Below, piece by piece: positions 1-12,612 of a stretch of 64,000 nucleotides of DNA. The stretch's first letter is position 1. The number at the start of each line of letters is the position of its first letter. Location: positions 7,997,354 through 8,061,353 of the forward strand of contig CM052362.1 of assembly GCA_028551475.1 (NCBI GenBank), in the 5' to 3' direction. A model generated the notes under the pieces. The model saw nothing but the letters and a program-made list of their open reading frames with translations. It made no database searches and was not told the origin of the DNA. The translations under genes were made by a program, and so were the position numbers. This stretch comes from Casuarina equisetifolia (Eukaryota; Streptophyta; Magnoliopsida; Fagales; Casuarinaceae).

Positions 1-700
1 CTTCAAGAAATGAAATTAGTGAATCTGCATTATTCAAATAGCTCAAGATATTTTCATTAAGTTATTCTATTATGAAAAAAGTGATGCTCAAATACACATG
101 GAATATATAGAAACTACTCCTAAATTACAATCTTAAATTCTGAAGGTTAAAAATTCATAAGAAAGAACTGGAATGGTATTACTGACTAATCATGAACCAC
201 AAAATGCAATGAACCGTCAATATCTTCGCAGTTGATACTACGTGAAAGAACTTGAAGGACCAAACTTGGCTACTTTGAAGAAAATACTTATTTATATAAT
301 AACCAAATGTCATAGATGTCCCCTCAATCTTCTTCTTTGCTGGTCTATAAAGATGTGGCCAGAAACGTTCTAAGAAAGAGCCTCAAGTAATAAACTTTGC
401 TAATTAATTCTTTCTCCTTCAAATTTAAAAATGAGCCATCATCTGCCAAACACTGACAAAGTATTGACTCTATTCCAAGCCATAAATGAAAGAAAGTTTA
501 AACAATCTTAATTTGAAAGTCTAGAGACCCATTTAGCCTAACTTTAAATATCACTCAGGTTCTGCTCCTCCTCCCCCCCCTCCTTTTTTCCCTCCTCTTC
601 TTCCTCCTCTTCTCCCCATGCAAAAGATGAAATAAGAAAAAGTACAGTTCTAGTTGTCATCCTCTCATTGTACTTAACAAAAGAAGTTTCGCCATCGCAC

Positions 701-3700
701 CTGGACCACCTGATCATTCTCTGACACACACTTCGGGACTTGTTCACCTCCAATTACTCGTATTGCAGTACCTGTAACCTTTCGCATCTCTGAAACTATT
801 GCACCTCCTTTTCCCAACAAGCAGCCAACTTGATTTGATGGGACTGCAAGCCTGGCAGTGACGGCTGACCCCTTATTTGAGCCTGAATCTTGCCACTTTT
901 CTATGCCAACTTCTACAGACCTAGAGAAAACAAGAATAACTGCCTTTTGTGCTGGCGAGTATCGTGAGTCAGGATTCTACATGAGACAAAGCAAACCACA
1001 CAACCTATCAATAACCCTTTGACCAATAAATGAGAACACATAAATTGTGGAATCGTGTATGTGTGTGTGTGCCTGTCAGAGAGAGAGAGAGAGAGAACAA
1101 ATAAAAACCTCCAATGCAGAAATGGTAATTGATCTTTCATCGCAATTAGCCACAGGAACTCCAACACTTATACCCGCACCAGTCTCATTTTGAAGAGCCT
1201 TGACAATTGTACCTCCCTTTCCAATCACACCCCCAACCCTGTCATTGGGACAAAGAATCTTAAAAGTAACTTCCTGCACCAGTGTTTTTGTTTCCGATGC
1301 AGGAACCCTATCAACATCTAATGGCACTGCATCAACTCCTGAAGCATAATTGATTAAGCTGCTTGACATAGTGTGTAGCCCTGAGTTCCTCTGCATATGA
1401 TTATCATAACGCAGGTCAGGTAAAGTCTCACAGGGAACTGCTTCAAAGGGTTTGCTTTCAGCAGTCCTTATCTTATCGACTAATGGACAATCTTGAAGAC
1501 AGCGCGACACAGCAACGATTGCTTTCTTTACAGCCAAAACATGCCCTTCAATCTGCCAAATTGTCAATCCAATATTTCACAGGGGAACAGAACATAAATT
1601 GTCAGCTAAAACAGAATAAAATTGAAGAGCCAGCACCAGCTATACATAGATTTCTGTCAAGTATACTTGGACATGAAAATGCAATCTCTTGTTTCAATTC
1701 CACCACCCAACCATTAATTAAAAGCAACTACTAAAATGCATAAAAATAGAAATTCAGTTAAAAAAATGGTGACCTTTCATGAGCTAAGAGGTACTCCTCT
1801 CCTTCTAAAGGTAGACTCCAAAGACTTTTTCCATGTGAAACTGAAATGCACACAACCTTATTTCACTCCATAATCTCGTGGGTTAGGTTTTCCCCCTTAC
1901 TATTTATCAGGTTATAGAATATTGTTCTTATCAAAGGCAGAGACAAGAAAGTTTTCAAAGGTAACTAAAGGTTTCTAGCCCAAAGCGCCAATTCTGGGAA
2001 AACATAATTCTGTACAAGACTTCAATAATGCATTAAAAAAGATTGAAATGGTAACTTTTGTGTGACCAACATCTAAAACAGAGACGGCAATTTCAACATC
2101 CAAAACCTTAATTCACCAAGCATACCCTTAAGGTATCCACTATAACTTTCGCAAATTCAAAAGGCATACACACTGATTTTTGCCAATTGTATGCTAATAA
2201 GAAGTAAGCCTTGTCCCACAAAGGTATCCACTATAACTTTTCACAGCTTAAACTTCATTTTCAGCTATGTGATTACCTAAAACTGGCTGTTCTTACTTCA
2301 AATGAAAAGCCATAGCCAGAGTCTAATCCACCTCAAGTAATAATAAAAAGAAATCAATCCCAGGTTAACTCAAAAAGACTCCAGTAAGGCAGTATGAAAA
2401 CATAAAAATACTGCCAGACTTCAATTATGTTGTTGTAATTCTATTGAACAGACAAATTATCAAGTCTAGTTACAATTCTACCACACAATTGAATTCTCTC
2501 CTAACGGAAACTGGTGGACGGTCATGCAGTTCTACACCAAGCATCTAAAATTGTACTATCAGACAACTTTTTTGAACCCTGATACCAGAGAAAGCACTTT
2601 CGAAGAATTGCATTGGCAGATGTACCTCTGCTTGACAACAATAGTTTTCTTTCTAAGGAAACTACGAAAGAAAGACTCGAATTTAATTATTCCAACAAGA
2701 GCAGTTCAATCAGATGGGATATGTGACCTATGTGATAATGCAATAACCTCTTCACTTCTTCAATCATGTCCACCAAAAGACCCTGACTTGGGCAAACATA
2801 GGTCTGTTCCCTTCTTGAATATTATAAAGCCTTTGCCTTTCCCCTCTAGAACTTCATCTGAAGATTGTCTTTCATATTAAACATCTTCAAGTTTCTATCC
2901 TGAAACCAGGGTTTCCTAAACAGGCACAAACGTCTATTAATTACTTTCTTAATATTTTATTCAAGTAGCTTCACCTGAAAGCAACAAGTTCTACCTTGCT
3001 CTATTAACTCTGTTTCCCTCAGGAAACACTAACAACGCAGCCACATAAAATCTGTACAAAGAGCTTAAAAGATTTGACATCAACTTAAGAAACCGAGGAT
3101 TCTCGCTCAATAACATTCTCACACAACAATGCAGGCACAACGACATGGCACACCTTGTAATTCTGCACTTAACTCTAACAGTCACAGTCAACCAAACATA
3201 AAATATAACCCAAGCAGTAGCTAAATAAACCCTAACACGCACTGTACCACGATGAGGAAAGCAAATAAGAAGTGACTGTAAAACTTCAAAAGAAGTTGAA
3301 AAACAAACCTTACCTCTACCATCTCGTCTGAAGGGTCGGCGCAGGCCGGCAACTTGTCAGTCAAAATCCTAACTTTGCAGCTGGTTTCTTTCCTAATCTT
3401 CTCCACCACCTTCCCTCCCTTCCCGATCACCGACCCTACCTGCGCTGCCTCCGCCAGCAGACGGCACGACACCACTCCAACCCCGACATTCACGCCTTCA
3501 CTCTCAGCTGCCACCTCCAGAATCCTCTCGAACACCTTCAACAGCGCATCCTGAGCCTTCGAGACCTCCACACCAAGCTCTTCCACTTCCTCTCCTTCAC
3601 GCATGCTACCGGGGGAGCTCTTGAGTACAAGCTTGGAGCTGACCGCGCTGGGGGCGATGACGAGGATGACACGGTCGGGTGACTCAGGCGGAGCATACTC

Positions 3701-3976
3701 AACCCGGATCTTGGCCCCGGTGGCCTGCTGGAGTGTCTTGATGACGCCGCCGGACTTCCCGATGACACCGCCGATACGCGAGGCGTGGCAGAGTAGGCGG
3801 AATGCAACGTGGCCCGGCGGGACGGAGAGTGGCGGGGGTGGGTGCTTGGAGCGCTTGGCGGAGTCGCTTGCGGCGGTCGGATACGGGTCGGGCATGGAGG
3901 CCTTGGTGGCTGCAGTGGATGCGTAGAGTGAGGAATAGGGACGCTTCGGTGGTACACAGAAAAAGGTACTTCCCAT
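701..3976 (-). CDS. KH-domain RNA-binding protein (HEN4/At4g18375-like), 5' part, runs off left edge
   Basis: Poly(C)-binding-type nuclear RNA-binding protein with tandem KH domains; relatives act in pre-mRNA processing. Three exons are visible: 3314-3976, 1109-1552 and 701-976, all joined in phase 0 by GT-AG introns, giving about 461 residues. Four KH domains show the GxxG loop: GKSG near residue 75, GKGG near 185, GKGG in exon 2 (about 310) and GKGG in exon 3. The second KH crosses the first intron (DEMVE then IEGHV) and the third crosses the second (ISALE then NPDSR). The start at 3976 is the first Met of the open frame and is followed by a low-complexity Pro/Ser/Ala stretch. Exon 3 stops at VVQ, where family members continue (ISGE...), so the rest lies left of the window; no exon is recognisable in 1-700. 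Position beside FBPase and beta-ureidopropionase suggests the HEN4 locus, but sequence alone does not separate HEN4 from At4g18375-type paralogues. Confidence 0.88.
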
Positions 3977-4040
3977 AATCTAACGCACGCACACAGCTAA
4001 AGCATGCGCTGCTGTCTCTCTTATATCTCTAAATAAATAA

Positions 4041-4060
4041 ATATATATATATATATATAT
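4041..4060. repeat. (TA)n microsatellite upstream of the KH gene
   Basis: Run of TA dinucleotides about 65 bp upstream of the KH-gene start codon on the minus strand. It lies where a core promoter is expected, but it is too simple to call a TATA box with confidence. Confidence 0.7.
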
Positions 4061-6340
4061 AATATTTTTATTTTTTTTTATTTGTCTCTTTCTCCCTCTG
4101 CACAACGGGTTACAGAGCTCGCAGGAAGAAGAAAGTGGCGTTGGAGGCTAAACTGCGCGAAGGAATTTGGCCACCCGGTGCGCAGTGCGCTCACGGTGAG
4201 ACAACGGCGCCCCATTGAGGTAGAAATGATCTACTGTATGTTTAACAATGTTTTTTTTTTTTAATTTTTTTAACAATTTTTAAAGTGTTAGCTTTATAGA
4301 TTCGCTCCAACGGTATTATTCAAAAGATTTACTATAGACTGGGATTATAAAATTCATTAATGTAAAGAAAAGAAGCGCAACAAAAGAGACGAGTAAGACA
4401 AAAAGGGAAAGCTAGACTTCTTAGCTTTTTGCACTTGTATACATATTTTTCTTTTATTTTTATATGCTTTGTTATATTGGTGTACAAAACAAAAGTTTTA
4501 TATTAAATATGTAATTTTTTATAACTAAACTTAAATGAAAAAATATCACTTTAATTCTTGAATTAATTTTTAAATTGAACTCTTGAGTCTTTTTTCAAAT
4601 ATTATATTAAAATTAAATTTATTTTACTCCATACAATTATAAATATTGTTTGTTCAGGATATGTATATAGAACAAAAGCCTTATATAAAATATGTAATTT
4701 TTTAAATAATAAACTTAAATGAAGAAAATAATATTATTAAATTCTTAATCTAACTTTTAGGTTGAATCTTGAACATTTTGTTAAATGTGAGTGGTGTTTT
4801 ATATTAAAAGTATAAGGATAAGTTACTAGTTTTATAAGTGACAAAAAATTATTATTTAATATTTTAAAGTTTTGAAATAAGGTCTTGACATTGTAATATT
4901 GTTGAACAATTATTTATAAATAGATGGAAAAATAAGATTAGATATTTAAAGTTTTGAACTCAAAGATTAAAGGACTAATTGAAGTCTAAAGACCTACAAG
5001 GATTTAAAAATTGTATGGGTTTTTCTTTACTATAGACTTTGACTAGGGCTACTTTACTAAAGGAGCAGAACTTTCCGAGTTGGCACGTGAGGCAGGAGCC
5101 ACGGAACAAGTCCAAAACTGTTAAAGATAACGAATTTGACACTAGTCAACTCAAAGACTCCTGTTCATGTTTGGATGTGTCGTTTCCGCAGTGGATATTT
5201 AAGATTATGTGATCTTTTCTGATTTTCTCTTATCATTAACAAAGAAATGGTGGTCTTGAACTGAAGAATGTCGTGTATCCAAAGTGTACTGGAAGTCCAA
5301 AAGAATACAGTTTGAGGCTACTGGGTTCACTTAAGGGTTGCAACAGAACAAAAAAAAAAAAAGAGGAATCTTTCTTTCGGTCAATACTTTAATTATTCGG
5401 CTTCGTTTTCCACCACCAAAGTCTTTGACTCTATGGGCCTCGGCCATGGAACATGTTATTCAATTTTGAGGTTGAATTTGTCAATCAAAATTAATCCAGC
5501 AATTAAAGCGCTTTGTCCGGGTTATAGTGATAATAAAAAAGAAATAAAAATAATTGATAAACCAATAGACCCTTAAAGGAGTGAATAAAAAGGCAATTCC
5601 TCATAACAATAATCTCATAATGATAAGAGAAAGTCTTATAGAGGTGTTTGACAAAATTTCATAATATAAATATACAGTAGGATTTCAATTTATAAGGAGG
5701 CTGAAATATTTAAACTAAGAAAACAAATTAAAGCCAACCTAATTACAATTCAATAAAGTTGGTATGGTTGAGAGAGTTTTCAAGTTTTAGTAGATTGGAG
5801 TAAGTATGGTTTGAAGAATTGATTTTTATCATTTTTTGTTCTGATTGACATGGTATGCATTATTATTATATTGGTCGACATGGTGCAAAAAATGAGCTGA
5901 CCTAACATGTTAATGAGGAATGATATATGACAAATTGACATGTTAATGATGCAATATTTCTTCTAAAAGGAGCACCACACCTCAACCTCTAAGAGAGAGT
6001 TCTATCTTGATCTCTTTAAGAGAAAATTAGACATTTGAGAAGAAACTCTATGTTTTCCGTTTCATAAAAAAAAAACTCCTTACAAAAGAAATTATATTTT
6101 TTAAATATAACTTCATTGACTCTAAGTTATTATGATTGTTAGTAAAACAGGTATTTCTTAATTATTTTGATGATGTTAAAAAGAAAAATGCCTTTAGATA
6201 CGACTTTTGTGTGTTAAAAGATGCATAAAAAAATTAATATAAGACATTATTTAACATTATTTTTTATCAAATATTATATTAATGTCATATATTAACATTG
6301 AGGGATAATTTTTATTTCCTCATTAAACTAGATGAAAGGG
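4061..6340. other. Gene-free AT-rich spacer with a diverged local duplication
   Basis: No coding region recognised. About 4482-4550 and 4668-4735 share a block (TATGTAATTTTTT followed by AAACTTAAATGAA), an imperfect direct duplication with period about 186 bp. A 42-bp stretch near 5524-5566 (TGATAATAAAAAAGAAAT then AATAATTGATA) recurs imperfectly near 24276-24318, so both may be ends or pieces of one dispersed repeat. The segment 5040-5460 is less AT-rich but shows no open frame. Confidence 0.6.
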
Positions 6341-6571
6341 TTAAATTAGAGTTTCTACAATTTATTGTAGAAATTCTTATAAAAATAAGAATATAAAGAA
6401 CAACATGAAGGGAGCGATTTGTATTTTTTGGATGAATTTTGAGTACATTCCAACTATCTTTTTATAGTAGTCAAAAAACAAACATAAATCATCTCTTAAC
6501 GATGATGATCAATACAAAATTGATTATGAAAACCGAAGCTATGAAGAACCCTAAGACCTTTTAGATTTTGT
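6341..6571 (-). repeat. 3' LTR of the minus-strand Copia fossil
   Basis: Direct repeat partner of about 9669-9902. The outer end contains a short inverted repeat (TTTCTACAAT ... ATTGTAGAAA). The exact TG/CA borders are unclear, so the limits are approximate. Confidence 0.75.
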
Positions 6572-9500
6572 TTTGAAAATTTTGAACCCAATATGTTGAA
6601 GAAATTGACTAACACAATAATTGCATGCTCGTAGAGCTTGTTTTAATCCATATAATGACCATTTCAATTAACAAATAAATTCTAGTTTAGTAGAGTTAAT
6701 GAACTCTTGTGATTGAGTCATATATACTTCTTTGTCTAGTATGCCATGTAAAAAGGCATTTTTGGCGTTAAGTTGTTGGATATTCCACCCTCTAGTATAT
6801 GCTAAAGCAATTATAATTCTTATTGTAACTGCCTTAGCAACATAATTAAATGTATCATGATAATCAATAACAAGTCATTGATGAAATCCTTTAGCAACAA
6901 GTCTTACTTTGTACCATTCTAGGGTTCTAGTAGATTTTTGCTTAACTTTATATACCCATTTACATCTTATAAGAATAATATTTTAGGGTAAATGGACAAG
7001 ATCGCATGTGTGATTTTTTAACAATGCATTATATTCTTCAACCATAGCAACACATAAATTAGGATCTTTTGATGCTTTTGTATAGTTGTTAAGTTCAATA
7101 AAATGATGTACAAAGGTTGTTAAAGCATATGTATGATCACGCAATAAAGTGTGTTTGGATATTTTGCCTCTTTTTAGTTGTGTAACCATTAAATGGTTCT
7201 TAGTGGAGGATTGTTGAAGTATGTCATGATCTGCACTTGTTGTTTTGTTTTTTGTAGTAGTATCTGAAGTAATTTCAATAGCAAGAGGTGGTATTATTAG
7301 ATTGGTAACAACATTTGGTGTATTTACTTATTATTGAAAAGGAAATACATTTTCATTAAATATTACATCTGCAACAATATAAACTATTTTTATTTGTAAA
7401 CAAAGACAATAATAGCCTTTATATCCTATAGGATAGCCCAAGAAAACAAAAGTTTTAAATGTATAGTAAGTTTATGTTGAGCATAGGGTCTCAAAGAAGG
7501 AAATACCAAACACCCTAGAATCCATAAATGGGATATACTAGGTTGTTGATTAAACAATTTTTCCCATAAGTTTTTTTATTATCTATCATCGAGCTCGATA
7601 GGTGATTAATAATATATGTTGCACTTTCAAAGACAAAATCCCAATATTGAAGTGGTAAATGAGCATGATTCATCATTGATAATCTTGTTTCAGTAATATG
7701 TCTATGTTCTTTTTCAGTAGTTCTATTTTGAAATGGTGCATATGGACTTGATATGCATTGATAAATACCTATATTGGATAAAAGAGTTTTAAAATCTTTA
7801 GAAGTAAATTATGTAGCTCCATCACAATGAATGGTTTTAATTCTAGTTTGAAGTTGATTTTCAATGAATGTTTGAAAATTCTTAAAGATTTGAAGAAATT
7901 CATTTTTAGTTTTCATGGAATAAAGTTATGTAAATTTGGAATAGTCATCAATAAAATAAATATAATATCTATTCCTTTGAGAATATGTAATTGGTGTAGG
8001 GCCCCATATATCAAAATGAACTAAGTCCAAAAAAGCATTGAAATATTATGTGTAGATAAACGTGATTGTCGTCAACTTTTACTGATGCTACAAGTTGTAC
8101 AAGATGATGAAAGATTTCCAATAAACTGAATATTTATTATTTTTAGCAATCTTATTACATTTATATAATTAAGAAGGCATAATCTATAATATCAAGCCAT
8201 TACATTTATTGTAGAAATATAAAAAGTCTTTGGTGATTGCTAAAGAGTACTTAAGTTGATGCGATAAAGTCCATTTTTAGCTTGGTCCTTGTAGTAGGAT
8301 CTTGTCCCATTGTTAAACTCTATACATGATAAAAATTGAAAAAAAAATATGAGAAAACACAATTGTTATCTTTAGTAAACTATGAAACATATAACAAATG
8401 TTTTGTTATATTAGGCACAATAAGTACATCAAAAACATTGATATTAGTAAGGGTTAATAATTACCTTTATAGGTTGTTGGAAGTGTCATTCCATCTCTTA
8501 TAGTAAATACTTGATTCCCATCAAAATTAAGTAGTTGAGTAATATCATAAGCATTTTGTGAGATATAATGCGTGGCACCAGAATCAGGATACTAGTCAAT
8601 TTTAATAGAGTCTTGATGTGTATATTGTTTAGCCTTTTTAGCAATATTAGCTTGAATATTCTGGAGGCCTTGAAAGTTATTATTAAACCCAAAATTGGAA
8701 GGAACATACCTATAACAACACTGACACACAAGATGGTTTGCGATAGACTTGACAAAAACATTATGCTAAGGTTTGTTGCTATAACGAGGAATAGAGGTAT
8801 GTCCTGGAGTGGAGATATTAGTGGAGTGCCTTCCTGGATTAGTAAAAGATTGGAAAAAACGTTGATTAGCAAGGATGGTAGCAAGACTGGTGGCAAAAGC
8901 AGCTACAGTCAGTGAGCCTTGTGTAGCCATTTCAATGTGAGCTTCCTGGAAAAGAAATAATCCATGTAGATCTTCACAAGGAAGAGATGAAGTGCATGTA
9001 TAAATAGTAACGGCAGTGGCAAGAGGTGCATAAGGGTGCCAAGACCTCAAAAAACATGAGTTAAGTACTCATTTTCTAAAATAATTTTACCTGCAAGGGA
9101 AAGTTGATCAACAGTACCATCAACTTCTTGAAGAAACTTAGTTACCGTTCGATGCCTTTTGGTTGTTGTTTGAAGACGTAAGCAAAGAGCAAAAACTCAT
9201 GCAAAACTATGAGCCATGAATTCAAATGATAAGGTCCACCATATCTTTGCAAAGGTTTTGCACTACCTAGCAGTGATCATAATAGTGTCACTACAAGTGC
9301 AAAAAATCCAGCCACGAACAGTATGATCCTTAATTATCTAATATTGATAAGCTAGATTTGAATCATGAGTACTATTGCCTTGTTTATCAATTTTGGTAAT
9401 AAACTCTTCAGGATAAGGAAAAAAGCCATCAACAACATAAACTTATCCATTTGCTTGAAGGAAAGGCTTAATTTAAGCTTTCCAAACAAGAAAATTAGGA

Positions 9501-9668
9501 CCTTTGAGTTGCACACCAATGGCAGGAAAAGGACTTGTATTGGGCAATGGAAGAGCATAAGTAGCAACATGAATGTGGTTGACATTGGAAGTCATCTGTA
9601 AAACAAAAGGGATCAAAAAAAGAAAAAAAAAAAAAAGAGCTTTTGCCAAAAGGCTAAACTAATACCAA

Positions 9669-9902
9669 GGTAAAATAAGAGTTTCTACAATATATTGTAG
9701 AAATTCTTATAAAAAATAAAAATATGAAGAACAATATGAAGAGAGTAATTTGTATTTCTAGGATAAATTTTAATTACACTCCAACTATCTTTTTATAGTG
9801 GTCAAAAAACAAACATAAATCATCTCTTAGTGATGATGATTAATACAAAATTGATTATGAAAATTGAAGCCATGAAGAACCTTAAGACCTTTTAGATTTT
9901 AA
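9669..9902 (-). repeat. 5' LTR of the minus-strand Copia fossil
   Basis: Direct repeat partner of about 6341-6571. On the minus strand it is followed by TTGGTATTAGTTTAGCC, which resembles the usual initiator-Met-tRNA primer site TGGTATCAGAGC. That fixes the orientation of the element. Confidence 0.75.
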
Positions 9903-11345
9903 GCAAAAAATTTCATCATTAGAGTTAATGATTCTTTTTATTTTTCATTGTAATAAAGAGATCATTTTCTTCTGATTTAAACGTCTCTTATTTTACCTTC
10001 AATCATTTTGTATAACTATCAAATGAAGGAGATGAAGATTTGTTCTCACACGAGCATGAAGAAGAAGACGACACATGTGAGGTGCACACACGCATCTTTA
10101 TGTTATTCGTGGGTTGGCTTGGTAGAATGGCACGTGTGTTACATATGCCTGCTTTGACTTCAATAACCGTTGTTTCTACTTTAAGTATGGTTGACATGTT
10201 GATTTTCAGTTTTCATTGTTGTTCCATTTTTGGTTCAGACATGGTTGGCGAGATTGTAGGTTCCATTGTTAGTGGTTCTATTTGTATTTCTAACAAAATT
10301 GATTGTTTTTATTAATCCATACTTATATGATTATAAGGAAGCTAAGCGAGACATCAAATAAAAATGGTTAAAAAGGACCTAAGCCCACTAAAACCTCAAG
10401 TGAAGCATTGTTTCACTATGTAACAACTTGCCTTTTGCTCCCATATTCTTCGCATGAGAAGCTTAAACCAAAACTTAACATTGGCGTTAATAAAATTTGT
10501 CAGGGTACCATCCCTATTCTCTTAAAAAAAAAAAAAAACATAACATTGGTAAAATAGATAGCTCTAACAAATTCAATAGAAAAATGGAGGTAACAGCTAG
10601 AACATATTTTCCTAAAGTTGTCTAACAAAAAGGTGTGTTTTCATTGTTGGTCTTTGCACAACAATGAGAGAAAATGAAAAATAAAGAAATCTGAAACTTA
10701 GAGCCTTTTTTAATTTTTTTTTTTTTTACAATGTACATACCAACTCACATATATAAGTTGTTGAATCTTAAACCTTACAATCAGGATTTTTATTATCTCA
10801 CAAATTTGAACTAACTGATTACCTACCTAAAACTTTAGAGTTCATGAAACATCCTTCTATGTTTAAAAAACTAAAAGCATTCATACAAAATTATCTCACC
10901 ATTTTATGATTCAAGTTGTTGTTATGAATATTTATATTCATATTTTTGTTACTATTTATGTTCAATATTTCATATTGGATTAATATTCTAAGATTGCATC
11001 CTAAGAGTGAAATCTGTGATTATTTTGATTGCATCTATTTGGGTCTTATGCTAACACAAATATAGGAGGTCTTTATGCTAGCACAAGTATTGAGCCTAGA
11101 AATATTATTGTACTAAAATTGATAAATACTAAATTTGTTTAGCCCTTTCGCTAAGGCAAATGAGTAGTTAAATCATTATGTTTATATATGCTTACTCACA
11201 GGTTGGAACAAACTTATATGCTTAGTTTAAATCTAGATCCTTTGTAAGCATTTAATGGTTGTTTATGCTGTGTGATTTCATATATTAACTATGTTGGCTA
11301 ATGAGTTGATTGATGAATATTTCTTTAAGGGAATATTCACATATT
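9903..11345. other. Gene-free spacer, probably old repeat debris
   Basis: No host gene recognised. An open frame at 10040-10315 (+) and another on the opposite strand (10003-10197) match no family I know; acidic/His runs and the lack of intron signals argue against a real gene. The rest is AT-rich. Confidence 0.5.
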
Positions 11346-11349
11346 TGTA

Positions 11350-11803
11350 AAATGCTTTAGCAGTAAGCTTTCAAGGCCTCAATTGGCCTACTAAAACCTT
11401 AAGGCCATAGTAGGAGGAACCCATTGACTTATAAGGCATAGTTGCTAGGCTTCCTACACCAATGTGGGATTAAAGTTGCTTTTCAACACTCCCCAGTAGT
11501 TTAAGCTCGAGTTTTTTACTAGCAAGATTAGCCCATAACAGGAAATGGGTTTACCCACACTTGAAACACAAGCCTTGACTCTGATACTAATAAGCTTTTA
11601 CTCCCAGTTGTCTCTCTTTAATAGAGGCCTTAAGGAGAGAGAAATAAAGCTCTTATAAGGCCAAAAGTCTTGCATTTCCTTACCAATGTGAGAACTAGTG
11701 TGAGACTTATACTTTTACACTCCTCCTTAGTCCAACCTAGATTAATTTTGCTGGCTAGACTAATCCTCACACACGTGTAGGAGGGTAAATAGCTCTAATA
11801 CCA
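11350..11803 (-). mobile_element. TRIM-type miniature LTR elements, minus orientation
   Basis: No protein coding. On the minus strand the order is primer-binding-like site (about 11803-11791, TGGTATTAGAGCT), short internal stretch ending in a purine tract, LTR starting TGTAAAAG at 11719, a second primer site (about 11592-11573, TAGTATCAGAGTC), internal stretch ending in a purine tract, and an LTR starting TGTTGAAA at 11488 that runs to about 11350. LTRs are about 125-135 bp and internal parts about 90-105 bp, which fits terminal-repeat retrotransposons in miniature (non-autonomous). The copies are strongly diverged from each other, so they are old. Family membership is inferred from structure only. 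Confidence 0.65.
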
Positions 11804-11814
11804 GTCAACAACCG

Positions 11815-11934
11815 GTCCTAATTGTCTCTAACCAAAAGACTCCTCAATGAGAGAGGGAGGCACAACTCTTATAAGGCCAAGAGTTGTGCCTCCCTATCTC
11901 ATTGAGGAGTCTTTTGGGGAAAGACAATTGGGAC
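11815..11934. repeat. Long inverted repeat (56-bp arms, 8-bp loop)
   Basis: Arms 11815-11870 and 11879-11934 pair at 51 of 56 positions plus one G-T wobble; the inner 39 bp have one mismatch. The loop is ATAAGGCC. Both arms look like the 3' half of the neighbouring TRIM LTR, one in each orientation, each followed outward by a primer-site-like stretch (11803-11791 on minus, about 11947-11960 on plus). It is therefore probably a head-to-head junction of two TRIM copies. A transcript would fold into a long hairpin. Confidence 0.85.
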
Positions 11935-12057
11935 TAAAAGCTTATTGATTTCAAAGCCAAGGCCCATGTTCTGAGTGTGGGCAAACTTAGTCCCACACTA
12001 GTCTCACCTATTACTAATTAATTTTTAATGGATAATTATGCCCCTAAATTCAATAAT

Positions 12058-12607
12058 TGTTGAAACTTAGTCATACGCCAATTACATATGGTAAGGTCTT
12101 TGGCCTTATTAATGAAGGGTTTACCCATTTACTACCAATTGGTTTTAGGTTGACAACTAGACCCCCATATTTAATATGGTATTAGAGCTAGCTCTGAACT
12201 ATGTAGTAGACAAATCCAATCCCAAAAATGGGCTAGTCCTGTTAACAAAGGACTAAGCTTAGACTATGAGGAAGTGTTGAAACTTAGTCCTACACTAATC
12301 TCATGTGATGAGATCTTTGACCTTATTAATGGGGGGTTTCCCCTATCTATTGCTAATTGATTTTATGTGGACAATTGGACCCTAAATTCAATATGGTATC
12401 AAAGCTAATCCTTGACCGTGTAGTGGGTAAACCCAATCCTAAAAATGGGCTAGTCCCACCAACAAAATACTAACCTTAAATTACGATGAAGTGTTAAAAC
12501 TTAGTCTTATACTAGTCTCGTATGGTGAGATCTTTAGCCTTATTAATGGTGGGTTTTCCTACCTACAACTAATTAGTTTTCGATGGATAACTATGCCCTC
12601 AAATTCA
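12058..12607 (+). repeat. TRIM array unit A
   Basis: First full LTR-internal-LTR-internal-LTR unit, 550 bp, flanked on both sides by ATAAT. Confidence 0.75.
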
Positions 12608-12612
12608 ATAAT

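Larger units (their letters stand above)
6341..9902 (-). mobile_element. Ty1/Copia LTR retrotransposon fossil, shortened
   Basis: Minus-strand Copia relic bounded by two direct repeats of about 225-230 bp (about 6341-6571 and 9669-9902). Inside the 5' (right-hand) LTR a primer-binding-like site complementary to initiator Met tRNA lies at about 9652-9668. Reading leftwards: Gag of the UBN2 type (about 9585-9060), a Gag/protease zone (9050-8500), integrase-related sequence (8460-7560), and the start of reverse transcriptase (7200-6550). RNase H and the rest of RT are missing, so it is about 1.5 kb short of a normal Copia. It carries many breaks and cannot be active. The two LTRs differ at roughly 21 of 222 aligned positions, so it is older than the Copia at 50.7 kb; with usual plant rates several million years. 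No clear target-site duplication was found. Confidence 0.85.

Noticed and set aside
1-690. Fourth exon of the KH gene inside the window
   Set aside because: No stretch resembling the expected ISGE-type continuation on the minus strand.
3354-3957. Long frames on both strands over KH exon 1
   Set aside because: Shadows caused by high GC; the KH frame has the GxxG motifs.
10003-10315. Opposed frames of 64 and 91 codons
   Set aside because: No recognisable domain and no splice or promoter support; surrounded by repeat debris.
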